Below, one piece after another: positions 25,697 through 36,994 of a stretch of 64,000 bases of DNA. Under the pieces are notes generated by a model. It saw only the letters and a program-made list of their open reading frames with translations, did not search any database and was not told the DNA's origin. The stretch is from positions 2,232,001-2,296,000 of the forward strand of contig NZ_CP089293.1 of assembly GCF_021919345.1 (NCBI RefSeq), read 5' to 3'. Source of the DNA: Paenarthrobacter nicotinovorans (GTDB taxonomy: Bacteria; Actinomycetota; Actinomycetes; Actinomycetales; Micrococcaceae). Each line of letters opens with the position of its first letter. Within the stretch, counting starts at the first letter, position 1. Position numbers and translations under genes: made by a program.

Positions 25697-26086
25697 TCAG
25701 TGGAACGAATCACCGCAGGCGCAAGACCCGCCGGCGTTCGGGTTGTCAATGGTGAAGCCCTGCTTCGAAATGGTGTCTTCAAAGTCGATGCTTGCACCGC
25801 TGAGGTAAGGGACACTCATCTTGTCCACGATGACCTCGACACCGTCGTAGTCACGCACAGCGTCTCCGTCGAGCATGCGCTCGTCAAAGTAGAGCTGGTA
25901 GATCAAGCCGGAGCATCCGCCAGGCTGGACTGCAACGCGCAGCCGAAGATCGGTGCGCCCTTCCTGTTCGAGGAGGCTGCGGACCTTGCCTGCTGCGACG
26001 TCGGTCAGATTGACCTCGTGCGTGGGCAGTTCGTCACTGGTGACGACCTGTGTTCCGGTGCTGTTTTCGTTGGTTGCAGTGCTCAT
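25697..26086 (-). CDS. IscA/ErpA-type iron-sulfur carrier
   Basis: 129 aa. The three conserved cysteines of A-type carriers are present: Cys58 (GGCSG), Cys122 and Cys124 (SCACG). It carries or inserts Fe-S clusters; nearby clients could include the Rieske protein, but this is inference. GGTAGG precedes the ATG. It stands alone, 183 bp from ctaC on the same strand. Confidence 0.92.
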   Translation of the reverse strand: MSTATNENSTGTQVVTSDELPTHEVNLTDVAAGKVRSLLEQEGRTDLRLRVAVQPGGCSGLIYQLYFDERMLDGDAVRDYDGVEVIVDKMSVPYLSGASIDFEDTISKQGFTIDNPNAGGSCACGDSFH

Positions 26087-26247
26087 TGGCCTACCTTCTT
26101 ATGAAGCTTCTGGAGGCGGCGCCGGGACGCTGCCTGCCCTTACCCAATTACATACGGGTTATAGCTAATGCTACGTCGCGCAGACGCTTTGCTATAACTC
26201 CAGACGTAACCACTGACAGCATTTCCTTGTTCCCTGCTAAACAGGGA

Positions 26248-27681
26248 CTAAGCCCCCAGCCCCTCGGCATTCAGACGTGCAAGCATCAACGCTTCAGCCA
26301 ACACTGCGTGGCGGAAGTCGCCGATGTGGAGGGATTCGTTGGCGCTATGCGCGCGGGAATCGGGATCTTCCACCCCTGTCACCAGGATCTGGACGTCCGG
26401 ATACATTTCCAGGAGGTCGGCAATGAAGGGAATGGACCCGCCGATTCCCATTTCCACCGGCTGCACGCCCCAGGACTGTTCCAAGGCCCACAAAGCGACA
26501 CGGGCGGCAGATGAGGTCGTGTCGGTGCTGAAGGCGTTCCCGCGCTCCCCCGGCGTAAATGTCACCTTGGCTCCGAATGGCGCCCTCGACTCAACGTGGT
26601 TCTTCAAAGCGTCCATGGCAGCTTCGGGGTCCTGGCCAGGGGCCAGGCGCATGCTGAATTTGGCACGTGCTGCGGGAATCAAGGTGTTGGAGGCCACGTC
26701 GACGGCCGGTACATCCATGCCGATGATGGACAACGCCGGCTTGGTCCAGAGGCGCGAACCGATGGTCCCGCTCCCGGCGAGCCGCACGCCGTCGAGCACT
26801 GACGCGTCGGCGCGGTAGTCCTCTTCGGTGAGGTCGACCACCACGTCATCACGCCCCACCAGCCCGGCGACTGCCACGTTGCCGTCGTCGTCGTGGAGTG
26901 TGGCGATCAGGCGTGACAGAAGCGTAGGAGCGTCCAGAACCGGCCCACCGAACATCCCTGAGTGGACGGCGTGGTCCAGGACGCGGACTTCGAACGTGCC
27001 GTCCACCAAGCCACGGAGGCTGGTAGTCAGGGCCGGAACACCCACTTTCCAGTTGCTCGAATCGGCCACCACGATGACGTCCGAACGGAGCAGCTCCTGG
27101 TGTTCCTCAAGGAAGGTGCGGAAAGTGGGCGAGCCCGCCTCTTCCTCGCCCTCGAAGAAGAAGGTCACGCCGAGGCCGAACTTTTCGCCAAGAACTTCGC
27201 TGACGGCGCTGTAAGCAGCCAGGTGGGCCATGATGCCTGCTTTGTCATCGGCCGCACCGCGCCCGTACAGACGGCCGTCCCGTTCTTCCGCCATAAAGGG
27301 CTCAGAGGTCCACAGATCCCGGTTACCCGGCGGCTGTACGTCGTGGTGGGCGTACAGAAGGATGGTGGGCTTGCCGTCCGCGGCGGGTCGACGGGCGACG
27401 ACGGCAGGGCCGCCGGGGGTACCGTCGGCTTTGTTGCACCTCAGGATACGGACGTCCGGCATGCCGGCGGCCTGTACCAGGGAAGATACGGCCTCGGCAC
27501 TTCGATCGAGTTCATTGGGGTCGAAGCTGGGCCATGCAATGCCGGGAATGGACACCAGGTTCTTCAGGGAATCCATGGTGGAGTTGAAGGCCTCGTTGAC
27601 CGCCTTCTCCAGTTCCTCGACCGGGATGTCGCCGGAGTGCTGTTGCTTGTTCTGCGGGTTCTCCGCATGCGCTGAAGTCAT
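26248..27681 (-). CDS. M20 family dipeptidase
   Basis: 477 aa. Zinc-peptidase motifs are LLYAHHDVQP (His and Asp), GRGAADDKAGI (bridging Asp) and FFEGEEEAGSP (catalytic Glu pair); the dimerisation domain follows. The family (M20A, CNDP/PepV-like) hydrolyses dipeptides or related amides in the cytoplasm. ATG 27681 is preferred to the longer frame; GGAGG lies about 14 nt upstream. A weak TCCCTG/CAGGGA hairpin (26231-26247) follows the stop. Confidence 0.9.
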   Translation of the reverse strand: MTSAHAENPQNKQQHSGDIPVEELEKAVNEAFNSTMDSLKNLVSIPGIAWPSFDPNELDRSAEAVSSLVQAAGMPDVRILRCNKADGTPGGPAVVARRPAADGKPTILLYAHHDVQPPGNRDLWTSEPFMAEERDGRLYGRGAADDKAGIMAHLAAYSAVSEVLGEKFGLGVTFFFEGEEEAGSPTFRTFLEEHQELLRSDVIVVADSSNWKVGVPALTTSLRGLVDGTFEVRVLDHAVHSGMFGGPVLDAPTLLSRLIATLHDDDGNVAVAGLVGRDDVVVDLTEEDYRADASVLDGVRLAGSGTIGSRLWTKPALSIIGMDVPAVDVASNTLIPAARAKFSMRLAPGQDPEAAMDALKNHVESRAPFGAKVTFTPGERGNAFSTDTTSSAARVALWALEQSWGVQPVEMGIGGSIPFIADLLEMYPDVQILVTGVEDPDSRAHSANESLHIGDFRHAVLAEALMLARLNAEGLGA

Positions 27682-27794
27682 GGCCCACACTTTACCTCCG
27701 GGTAACAAGCCCCCGCGGGATGCAAGGCCGGGCTGACCGGACCCATAACCCCGGCCAACCTCCCACGAGGTAACGTGCGCCACCTCGCCGAGGG

Positions 27795-27800
27795 TATTCT
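27795..27800 (+). promoter_or_regulatory. -10 box of DUF3043 gene (leaderless)
   Basis: TATTCT, 6 nt, GTG at 27807. Confidence 0.55.
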
Positions 27801-27806
27801 GTATGG

Positions 27807-28400
27807 GTGTTCGGACGTAAAAAGGAAGAGCCCAGCGCTCAGTCAGTAGTAGACCAGGCCTACGCCACCGCCCCGGGACCGGGTGCCGGTAAGGGCACCC
27901 CTACGCCCAAGCGGAAGGCCCAGGAAGCAGCCCGGAAACGCCCCCTGGTGCCCACCGACCGCAAGGCCTCGAAGGCTGCGGAAAGGGTGGCAATTCAGGA
28001 CCAGCGCCAGAAAATGCGCCAGGCCCTGGACACCGGTGACGAGAAGTTCCTCCCCCTACGGGACAAGGGACCCCAGAAGCGGTACGTGCGCGACTACGTC
28101 GATGCCCGTTTCAGCCTGGGCGAATACCTCATGTTCGGAGCTTTGCTGTTCGTCGTGATCTCGCTGATCATTCCGCCCACCAGCGCCGGCATCAGCTACG
28201 TCCTTGTCGGCTTCTGGATCATGTTCCTCGCAGTCTTCGTTGACGTGTTCATCCTGTCGCGCAAGCTCCGCAAACAGCTGACAGCAAAATTCGGCGAGGT
28301 TGAGCGCGGATCCGTTTGGTACGGCTGCATGCGTGCGCTCCAGTTCCGCAAGCTTCGCCTGCCCAAGCCACAGGTGAAGCGCGGGCAGTACCCGGCCTAG
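27807..28400 (+). CDS. DUF3043 family membrane protein
   Basis: 197 aa. A long basic N-terminal region (KRKAQEAARKRPLVPTDRK) leads to YVRDYVDARFSLGEYL and two membrane helices (about 112-132 and 137-158), then a basic tail. This is the actinobacterial DUF3043 signature; its function is unknown. It is divergent from the dipeptidase gene and converges on pyrD. Confidence 0.85.
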   Translation: MFGRKKEEPSAQSVVDQAYATAPGPGAGKGTPTPKRKAQEAARKRPLVPTDRKASKAAERVAIQDQRQKMRQALDTGDEKFLPLRDKGPQKRYVRDYVDARFSLGEYLMFGALLFVVISLIIPPTSAGISYVLVGFWIMFLAVFVDVFILSRKLRKQLTAKFGEVERGSVWYGCMRALQFRKLRLPKPQVKRGQYPA

Positions 28401-28417
28401 TAGCCACACCATTCAAA

Positions 28418-28450
28418 AGGAGACCCCGGACCATTGGTCCGGGGTCTCCT
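28418..28450. terminator. Bidirectional terminator, DUF3043 / pyrD
   Basis: A perfect GC-rich stem of about 14-16 bp (GGAGACCCCGGACC and its complement) flanked by AAAA on the left and TTTT after GC on the right, so it can act on both converging genes. Confidence 0.8.
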
Positions 28451-28461
28451 GCTTTTGCGCT

Positions 28462-29541
28462 TTAGCGGGATGACCGCTTGCGGAGCTTTACCAGGCCCTT
28501 GTTGATGCGGGAAACCCAGAACGGACCTTCATAGAGGAAGGCCGTGTATCCCTGCACCAAGGTTGCTCCGGCATCCAGCCGGTCCTGCACATCGCGGGGT
28601 GTCTCTACGCCACCAACAGCGATGAGAACGAGCTGATCGCCGACCGCTTCCTTGAGGCGGCGCAGAACCTCCAGGGAGCGCTGCTTGAGGGGCGCCCCGG
28701 ACAATCCACCGGCACCGAGGGCATCAACCTTTGCGGGATCAGACATGAGGCCGCCCCTGGAAATCGTGGTGTTGGTGGCAATGATGCCATCAAGCTTAAG
28801 GTCCAGCGCCAGGCGGGCGACATCGTCAATGTCTTCATCGGACAGGTCCGGAGCAATCTTGACGAGCAGCGGCACATGCCGCCCCGCGGACTCATCGGCG
28901 GCGTCGCCGACGGCCCTCAGGAGCGGGCGGAGGGTTTCGACGTTCTGCAACAGACGGAGGCCAGGCGTGTTCGGTGAGCTGACGTTGACCACCAGATAAT
29001 CCGCCGCCGGAGCCAGGGTCCTTGCACTCACCAGGTAGTCCTCAGTGGCGTCCTCCAGCTCCACTACCTTGGTCTTGCCGATGTTGACCCCGATGATTGG
29101 CCGTGTGTCACGGTACTGCCTTTGCAAAGCAGCCCGTGCCGACTTAAGCCGCGGCGCAACTGCCGCGGCGCCGTCGTTGTTGAATCCCATGCGGTTGATA
29201 ACAGCGCGGTCCTCGATCAGGCGGAACAGCCGGGGCTTCTCGTTGCCCGGCTGAGCTTGTCCGGTGATGGTGCCAACTTCCACATGGCCGAAACCGAGCT
29301 CGGACAGGGCCTCAATGCCGTGGCCTTCCTTGTCGAAGCCGGCGGCCAAACCGAACGGCGACGGAAAAGTGAGGCCCAACGCCTCCGTCCTTAAGGAGGC
29401 ATCAGGCGCAGTCAGCTTTGCCAGGATCCGGCCGGCGCCCGAACGGTGGGCAAGCCGGATTCCCTGGAAACCGATCTTGTGGGCCTTCTCGGCATCCATC
29501 CAGGAAAAGGCCAACTTGAAGAATGTGGGGTAAACACGCAT
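28462..29541 (-). CDS. pyrD: dihydroorotate dehydrogenase, quinone-dependent (class 2)
   Basis: 359 aa. It oxidises dihydroorotate to orotate in pyrimidine synthesis and passes electrons to menaquinone at the membrane. FGLAAGFDKEGHGIEALSELGFGHVEVGTIT, RLIEDRAVINRMGFNNDG and the C-terminal VGGVETPRDVQDRLDAGATLVQGYT are class 2 motifs; the N-terminal helical segment binds the membrane. A weak AGGA precedes the ATG. Confidence 0.96.
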   Translation of the reverse strand: MRVYPTFFKLAFSWMDAEKAHKIGFQGIRLAHRSGAGRILAKLTAPDASLRTEALGLTFPSPFGLAAGFDKEGHGIEALSELGFGHVEVGTITGQAQPGNEKPRLFRLIEDRAVINRMGFNNDGAAAVAPRLKSARAALQRQYRDTRPIIGVNIGKTKVVELEDATEDYLVSARTLAPAADYLVVNVSSPNTPGLRLLQNVETLRPLLRAVGDAADESAGRHVPLLVKIAPDLSDEDIDDVARLALDLKLDGIIATNTTISRGGLMSDPAKVDALGAGGLSGAPLKQRSLEVLRRLKEAVGDQLVLIAVGGVETPRDVQDRLDAGATLVQGYTAFLYEGPFWVSRINKGLVKLRKRSSR

Positions 29542-29597
29542 GATCCTAGTTTTGCCGTTCGGGGACTACTCGCCAAACCCGTGACCATGGAAGCCGC

Positions 29598-29603
29598 TAG
29601 CAT
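29598..29603 (+). promoter_or_regulatory. -10 box of FAD dehydrogenase gene (leaderless)
   Basis: TAGCAT, 6 nt, ATG at 29610. Confidence 0.5.
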
Positions 29604-29609
29604 GTACGC

Positions 29610-31292
29610 ATGCCGCCGGTAGATAGTGACGCACATCATGAACATCAGCCCATGACTGCCGACATCGCAGTAGTCGGCGCCGGCCTGTCGGGGCTCGTGG
29701 CCGCTGCCACAGCGTATGCCGCCGGAAAGAGCGTCATCGTGCTGGACCAGGAGCCGGAAGCCTCGCTCGGCGGTCAGGCCCACTGGTCCTTCGGCGGCCT
29801 CTTCATGGTCGACACCCCGGAACAGCGCAGGCTCGGCGTCAAGGACAGTACCGAGCTCGCGTTGTCTGACTGGTTCGCCTCCGCCGCTTTCGACCGGCCC
29901 GCCGATACGCAGGCGCGGGCCTGGGCCGAGGCCTATGTCAACTTCGCAGCCGGCGAGAAGAGGAGTTGGCTCAGGAACCTGGGCGTCGGCATCTTTCCAT
30001 TGGTCCAGTGGGCGGAGCGGGGAGGCTACGGACCGCAGGGTCATGGCAATACGGTGCCCCGCTTCCACGTCACGTGGGGAACAGGTCCGGCGCTCGTCCA
30101 ACCCTTCCTGGCCAAAGTGCAGGAGGGTGTAGCCGCGGGAAAGGTGCGGATGTGCTTCAGGCACCGCGCCGCAGCCCTGACGACGACGGCGGGAAAGGTC
30201 ACCGGGGTGGCCGGCCAGGTCCTGGAACAGTCGACGGCGGTCCGGGGCCAGGCATCGTCCAGGGTCACCGTCGGAGACTTCGAAGTGAATGCGGGGGCGG
30301 TGGTGGTGACCACCGGAGGGATCGGCGGCAACCACGAGGTTGTCAGGCGGCAATGGCCAGGGGGAAAGGCGCCTGCGGAGATGCTCAGCGGTGTGCCCGC
30401 GTCAGTGGACGGCGGGTTCCTTCCGGCGGTAGCGACAGCGGGTGGCTCGTTGATCAACGGTGACAGGATGTGGCACTACCCGGAGGGAATCCGCAATTAT
30501 GATCCCGTCTGGCCACAGCACGGCATCCGCATCCTTCCGGGCCCGTCGTCCCTGTGGCTGGACGCCACCGGAGCCCAGCTGCCCGCCCCGCTGTTTCCCG
30601 GCTTCGATTCACTGGGCGCTTTGCGCCACATTGTCGCGACCAACCACGGGTATTCCTGGTTTGTCCTTAATCGGACCATCGCGCTCAAGGAGCTTGCCCT
30701 GTCCGGATCGGAACAGAACCCGGATCTGACCGGCAAGGATGTCCGTCTGTTGGCTTCACGCCTGAAACCCGGCGCCGACTCCCCCATCCAGCGTTTCCTG
30801 GACAAGGGCGAAGACTTCATCCAGGCCGCATCGGTGCGGGAACTCGCTGCAGGGATGAACAAACTAACCGGCAACCAGCTGATCAATGCCGGGTCCCTTG
30901 AGGCCCTGGTCCAAGCACGTGACCGCCAAGTGTCCAGCGGCTTGGGAAAGGACCCCCAACTCGCGGCAATCAGGGCTGCACGGCGATTTGCCACGGATAA
31001 ATTGATGCGCGTCGCGCCCCCGCACCGTCTGATGGACCCGGCTCACGGCCCCATAATAGCCATCCGCCTGTCCGTCCTCACCAGAAAGAGCCTTGGCGGC
31101 CTCCAGACGGATCTGAAGTCCAGGGTGCTCAACGATGACGGTCAAGCCATAGCGGGCCTCTACGCTGCCGGCGAGGCGGCGGGGTTCGGCGGAGGCGGCA
31201 TCCACGGGTACCGTGCCCTGGAAGGAACCTTCCTCGGCGGCTGTCTCTTCAGCGGGAGGGCCGCGGGGCGGGAAGCCGCCGCCAGTGTCTAA
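29610..31292 (+). CDS. FAD-binding dehydrogenase (fumarate reductase/KstD-like flavoprotein)
   Basis: 560 aa. It has the N-terminal FAD site IAVVGAGLSGLVAAATAYAAG with a downstream acidic residue (VIVLDQE), a central substrate domain, and the closing motif GLYAAGEAAGFGGGGIHGYRALEGTFLGGCLFSGRAAG. This matches the FAD_binding_2 class annotated FAD-binding dehydrogenase in many actinobacteria, related to 3-ketosteroid dehydrogenases and fumarate reductases; its substrate is not known. It abuts two alpha/beta hydrolase genes, which may share a catabolic role. Confidence 0.85.
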   Translation: MPPVDSDAHHEHQPMTADIAVVGAGLSGLVAAATAYAAGKSVIVLDQEPEASLGGQAHWSFGGLFMVDTPEQRRLGVKDSTELALSDWFASAAFDRPADTQARAWAEAYVNFAAGEKRSWLRNLGVGIFPLVQWAERGGYGPQGHGNTVPRFHVTWGTGPALVQPFLAKVQEGVAAGKVRMCFRHRAAALTTTAGKVTGVAGQVLEQSTAVRGQASSRVTVGDFEVNAGAVVVTTGGIGGNHEVVRRQWPGGKAPAEMLSGVPASVDGGFLPAVATAGGSLINGDRMWHYPEGIRNYDPVWPQHGIRILPGPSSLWLDATGAQLPAPLFPGFDSLGALRHIVATNHGYSWFVLNRTIALKELALSGSEQNPDLTGKDVRLLASRLKPGADSPIQRFLDKGEDFIQAASVRELAAGMNKLTGNQLINAGSLEALVQARDRQVSSGLGKDPQLAAIRAARRFATDKLMRVAPPHRLMDPAHGPIIAIRLSVLTRKSLGGLQTDLKSRVLNDDGQAIAGLYAAGEAAGFGGGGIHGYRALEGTFLGGCLFSGRAAGREAAASV

Positions 31293-31295
31293 GCT
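31290..31295 (+). promoter_or_regulatory. Possible -10 box of first hydrolase, overlapping a stop codon
   Basis: TAAGCT begins with the TAA stop of the upstream dehydrogenase and ends 6 nt before ATG 31302. If real, the hydrolase pair has its own leaderless promoter inside the apparent operon. Confidence 0.4.
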
Positions 31296-31301
31296 AGGGC
31301 C

Positions 31302-32402
31302 ATGGAGTGGACCCCTGACATCCTGGGAAAGGACTTTCAATCCTGCAGTTTTGAGGCGGCAGGGCCTGACGGCGTCGTCCGCCGCGCCACTCTGATCCGT
31401 CACAGGGCGGAACTGCCTGCCCGGCCGCACGAAGGTCCGGGGGCTGGAAACGCCCCCTATGGTGCCGTGCTGTTCCTGCACGGTTGGAGCGACTACTTCT
31501 TCAATACGGAGTTGGCCCGGTTCTGGGCGGGCCAGGGTTACGACTTCTATGCCCTTGACATGCACAACCACGGACGAAGTCTTCGATCGGACAGCCCGGG
31601 TGGCTACGTGGCTGACTTGGCCTACTACGACGCCGAAATCGACGGAGCCCTGGAACTCATCCGTGCTGACCGTGCCGGCGTCCCTCCGGGCAGTCTGACC
31701 TTGATGGGACACTCAACCGGAGGATTGATTGCAGCGCTATGGGCAAGCCGGCATCAGGACAAACTCCAATTCTTGGTCCTCGACAGTCCATGGCTGGAAA
31801 TGCACGGTCATTCGTTGGTTCGTCGTGCCGTGCACACTGTGCTGGCGCCCTTGGCCAAACTTCGTCCTGAAACCATACTGAGGCTGCCGGAGAGAGGCTT
31901 CTACTTCCGGAGCATCAGCAGCAGCGCCGAGGGTGAATGGGCGCTGGACGAGAAGTACCGGCCCCCGCTTGCCTTCCCTGTCCGGGCAGGCTGGCTCAGC
32001 GCCGTCTTCGCGGGCCATGCGCTGGTATCGCAAGGGTTGAACCTGCAGATGCCGGTCTTGGTCCTTACATCTGCGGCCAGCGCCAATGGCATGGTGTGGC
32101 AGGAATCGATGCGTCGCTCCGATGCCGTCTTGGATGTCGGCATTATCGCCCTCCGGGCCATGGCACTGGGCCGGACAGTCACCCTGGAACGCATTGATGG
32201 CGGGCTCCACGATGTCTTCCTTTCGGCACCTGCAGTGCGGCAGGACGCTTATGCGAGGCTGGGCCGCTGGATCAGTGGATACATGCGCTATGGCGGCCCG
32301 CAAGGCAGCGTGCCGGAAACCACCGTGCCGGAAACCACCGTGCCGGAGCACCCGGCCCAGGAACACCACAGCATGGAACACCAACAGAAGGGGGATGCAT
32401 GA
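31302..32402 (+). CDS. alpha/beta hydrolase (S33/lysophospholipase-like), copy 1
   Basis: 366 aa. VLFLHGWSDYFFNTELARFW, FYALDMHNHGRSLR and the nucleophile elbow LMGHSTGGLIAALWAS (Ser about 135) define the fold; the His is probably in IDGGLHDVFLS near the end. A C-terminal tail has a short repeat (VPETT twice, then VPEH) coded by a 15-bp DNA repeat. It is clearly paralogous to the next gene, which it overlaps by 4 bp. The substrate is unknown; monoacylglycerol- or lysophospholipid-like esters are typical. Confidence 0.85.
   Translation: MEWTPDILGKDFQSCSFEAAGPDGVVRRATLIRHRAELPARPHEGPGAGNAPYGAVLFLHGWSDYFFNTELARFWAGQGYDFYALDMHNHGRSLRSDSPGGYVADLAYYDAEIDGALELIRADRAGVPPGSLTLMGHSTGGLIAALWASRHQDKLQFLVLDSPWLEMHGHSLVRRAVHTVLAPLAKLRPETILRLPERGFYFRSISSSAEGEWALDEKYRPPLAFPVRAGWLSAVFAGHALVSQGLNLQMPVLVLTSAASANGMVWQESMRRSDAVLDVGIIALRAMALGRTVTLERIDGGLHDVFLSAPAVRQDAYARLGRWISGYMRYGGPQGSVPETTVPETTVPEHPAQEHHSMEHQQKGDA
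32310..32339 (+). repeat. 15-bp in-frame tandem repeat
   Basis: GTGCCGGAAACCACC occurs twice in tandem with a partial third copy (GTGCCGGA), coding VPETT-VPETT-VPE in the hydrolase tail. It probably arose by slippage and is absent from the paralogue. Confidence 0.8.
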
Positions 32403-33469
32403 CGGCTACAGGTAACGCCGGAATACAGTGGGGGCCGGATGTACTGGGCCACAACTACGAGAGCCTGGATTTGCCCTTGGGGACTGACGAAGAGGGCCCG
32501 GTCAAAGCCACCTTGGTGCGGCACTCGCCACCCACCGGGGACACCGCCCCGCACGGAATCCTCGACTTCCTGACGACCTTCGCAAAAAGAAAGCGCCGTA
32601 CTCCGCCCGAGTCCGGCGGGGCGCCGCGAGCGGTGCTCTACCTCCACGGGTGGGCAGACTACTTCCTCCAAACCGAGCTGGCCGAGTACCTTAACGCGTC
32701 TGGTTTTATGTTCTATGCCCTGGACCTCCGCAAATTCGGCAGAAGCCTGCTCCCGGGACAAACCCCCGGCTACACCTCGGATCTCGGTGTCTACGACGAA
32801 GACCTGTCCGCGGCCCTCCGGGCGATTGAAGCAGATGTGGCAGAACGGACCAACAACCCTGTTCCGCCTACGATCCACGTGATTGCCCACTCCCTTGGCG
32901 GGCTGATCGCGGCACTCTGGGCCGACCGCAACCCGGGCAAGGTCGGCACCCTCGTACTTAACTCCCCCTGGCTGGAACTCCAGGGCAGCAGCCTCGTCCG
33001 CAGCATCGCCATGCACCTGGTGGAACCTTTTGCCCGCACGGACCCGAAACGACCCTTCCGCTTCCCGGAAATGCCGGCGTACTGGGAGAGCGTCAGCAAT
33101 GAGGCACACGGCGAATGGATGTTGGACCCGGTCTGGCGTCCGCGCACGTCCTTCCCCATTCGCGCCGGTTGGACCAAGGCAGTACTGGCGGGGCACGCGG
33201 CAGTGGAGCGCAAGCTGAACATTGACGCACCTGTCCTGGTTCTCCTGTCTGGTCGCACCAGGATTCAGGCGGAATGGACCTCGGACCTTATGCGCGCAGA
33301 CGCCGTCATCGACGTCGAACAGACCTCCCGGCGTGCTCTCGGCCTTGCCCGGCGGACAGCAGTGTTCCGGTATCCGGGTGCGCTCCACGACGTCTTCCTG
33401 TCCCGTCGCACTGTCCGGCAGCAGGCGTACCGGGACGTCGCCGTCTGGCTGGCTGCCTACCCGTATTGA
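32399..33469 (+). CDS. alpha/beta hydrolase (S33/lysophospholipase-like), copy 2
   Basis: 356 aa. It aligns by eye with copy 1 throughout: VLYLHGWADYFLQTELAEYL, FYALDLRKFGRSLL, VIAHSLGGLIAALWAD, LVLNSPWLELQGSSLVR and GALHDVFLSRRTVRQ. The nucleophile elbow is HSLGG instead of HSTGG. An extra stretch near residues 45-70 (FAKRKRRTPPESGG) separates the pair. ATGA overlap couples its translation to copy 1. Confidence 0.85.
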   Translation: MTATGNAGIQWGPDVLGHNYESLDLPLGTDEEGPVKATLVRHSPPTGDTAPHGILDFLTTFAKRKRRTPPESGGAPRAVLYLHGWADYFLQTELAEYLNASGFMFYALDLRKFGRSLLPGQTPGYTSDLGVYDEDLSAALRAIEADVAERTNNPVPPTIHVIAHSLGGLIAALWADRNPGKVGTLVLNSPWLELQGSSLVRSIAMHLVEPFARTDPKRPFRFPEMPAYWESVSNEAHGEWMLDPVWRPRTSFPIRAGWTKAVLAGHAAVERKLNIDAPVLVLLSGRTRIQAEWTSDLMRADAVIDVEQTSRRALGLARRTAVFRYPGALHDVFLSRRTVRQQAYRDVAVWLAAYPY

Positions 33470-33484
33470 TGTAGCCCACGTGTG

Positions 33485-34309
33485 CTATTCCGCTGCCGGG
33501 GCAGCATCGACGGCCCCGCCGTAGCGTCTGTCCCGTTTGGCGTAGATTTCGACGGCGTCCCACAAGGTGCGCCGGTCCACATCAGGCCACAGGGTGTCCA
33601 TGAAGACGAACTCCGCGTAGGCGGACTGCCAGAGCAGGAAGTTGGACAGTCGCTGCTCCCCCGAACTCCGGAGGAAGAGATCCACGTCCGGGAGATCGGG
33701 CTCGTCCAGATACCTCTGTATGGTCTTCTCCGAGACAGAGCCAGGCTTCAAGCGGCCGGCTGCGACGTCCTGCGCAATGGCCGATACGGCATCGGCAATC
33801 TCGGCCCGCCCGCCGTAATTAACACACATGGTCAAGGTACAGGTGTCATTGCCCTTGGTGTATTCCTCGGCCTCTTCGAGTTCCTTGATGACCGAACCCC
33901 AAAGCCGCGGCCGCCGGCCGGCCCACCGGATCCGGACGCCCCAGTCGTCCAGCTGGTTCCGCTGCCGCCTTAACACATCCTTGTTAAATCCCATGAGGAA
34001 GCGGACTTCCTCGGGCGAACGGCGCCAGTTCTCTGTAGAAAAAGCGTAGACGCTGACGTACTTGATCCCCAGTTCGATGGCTCCGGCCATCACATCAAGG
34101 AGGGCAGGTTCGCCGGCCTTGTGTCCCTCGATCCGTGGCAATCCACGCTGGTTCGCCCATCGGCCATTGCCATCCATGACGATGGCCACGTGCTGCGGGA
34201 TAAGCTCACTTGGAATTGCTGGCGGCACCGCTCCGGATGGATGCCCGTAAGGAGCGACGACCGGCGCAGTCCTTGCCGCTGTTGTCTTGCTTTTCTTTCC
34301 AAGTGCCAC
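33485..34309 (-). CDS. uppS: polyprenyl (undecaprenyl/decaprenyl) diphosphate synthase, cis type
   Basis: 274 aa. It builds the C50-55 lipid carrier for cell-wall synthesis. [27 protein letters not shown] carries the catalytic Asp and diphosphate site; [16 protein letters not shown] and the C-terminal [25 protein letters not shown] with RSGE-type motif complete the signature. GTG 34309, 2 bp after the recO stop, is preferred to a start at 34363 inside recO. It converges with the hydrolase pair. Confidence 0.95.
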   Translation of the reverse strand: MALGKKSKTTAARTAPVVAPYGHPSGAVPPAIPSELIPQHVAIVMDGNGRWANQRGLPRIEGHKAGEPALLDVMAGAIELGIKYVSVYAFSTENWRRSPEEVRFLMGFNKDVLRRQRNQLDDWGVRIRWAGRRPRLWGSVIKELEEAEEYTKGNDTCTLTMCVNYGGRAEIADAVSAIAQDVAAGRLKPGSVSEKTIQRYLDEPDLPDVDLFLRSSGEQRLSNFLLWQSAYAEFVFMDTLWPDVDRRTLWDAVEIYAKRDRRYGGAVDAAPAAE

Positions 34310-34311
34310 TG

Positions 34312-35064
34312 TCAGCTTCGCTCCACGTGTTTGAGTGATTTCAAGGCCCGTTCCAAATGCCATTGCAGGTAACTCGCCACCAGCCCGGCGGCTTCCCTGC
34401 GGTGCCGCGGGTCGGAAACGTCCGCGACCTCCCAGTTGCCTGTCAACAAAGCGCCCAGGAGTACCACGGTCTCAGCCGCCGGCGCCGGTGATCCGGGTGG
34501 CCTGCAGTCGCCGCAGACCATTCCGCCCACCGGAGCAGCAAATGCTGTGTGGGGTCCCGGTTTACCGCACCGTGCACAGGCCGTGAAGCTGGGGGCCCAG
34601 CCTCCCGTGGCCAACGCGCGCAGAAGATAGGAATCCAGGATCAACTCCGGAGGGTGGTCCGAACGGCTCAGGGCCGCCAGCGCACCTACCAGAAGGTTGT
34701 ATTGGGCCGTGCCCGATTCCGTGTCTGCGTCGGTCAGCTTTTCTGCTGTCTCCGTCATGGCGGCAGCCACCGTAAATCTGCCGTAGTCGGCAGCAATGCT
34801 GCTTCCGTAGGCACCTTTCGCCACTGCTTGGGTGACGATGTCCAACGTGCGGCCGGATACCAGCTGAAGGTCGGCCACCATGAAGGGCTCAAGCCTCGCG
34901 CCGAAACGGCTGCTGGTCCTGCGGACCCCTTTTGCCACGGCACGGACCTGCCCATGGTGCTTGGTCAGCAAGGTAATAATGCGATCCGCCTCGCCCAGCT
35001 TGTGGGTACGGAGAACCACGGCATCGTCCCGGTAGGACCGGGCTGCAAACGATGGATTGGCCAC
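34312..35064 (-). CDS. recO: DNA repair protein RecO
   Basis: 250 aa. RecO helps load RecA in gapped-DNA repair. The N-terminal OB fold begins [28 protein letters not shown] and a four-cysteine zinc finger follows (CARCGKPG ... MVCGDC). I place the start at GTG 35064 (VANPSF) because family members begin there and the only -10-like box (CATAGT) overlaps the alternative GTG at 35079, which would add five residues. It is followed after 2 bp by uppS. Confidence 0.9.
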   Translation of the reverse strand: MANPSFAARSYRDDAVVLRTHKLGEADRIITLLTKHHGQVRAVAKGVRRTSSRFGARLEPFMVADLQLVSGRTLDIVTQAVAKGAYGSSIAADYGRFTVAAAMTETAEKLTDADTESGTAQYNLLVGALAALSRSDHPPELILDSYLLRALATGGWAPSFTACARCGKPGPHTAFAAPVGGMVCGDCRPPGSPAPAAETVVLLGALLTGNWEVADVSDPRHRREAAGLVASYLQWHLERALKSLKHVERS

Positions 35065-35107
35065 ATCTAATCTTCGCACTATGCCTGGACCCGGGACGGT
35101 TGCCGGA

Positions 35108-35141
35108 CCGTGTGGTGACAGAGTTTCCTGTCACCACACGG
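35108..35141 (-). terminator. Hairpin between leuA and recO
   Basis: A perfect 14-bp stem CCGTGTGGTGACAG/CTGTCACCACACGG with a 6-nt loop, 7 bp beyond the leuA stop. There is no clear T-tract on the minus strand. Confidence 0.6.
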
Positions 35142-35148
35142 CCGGGGC

Positions 35149-36978
<1,830 letters not shown>

Positions 36979-36994
<16 letters not shown>

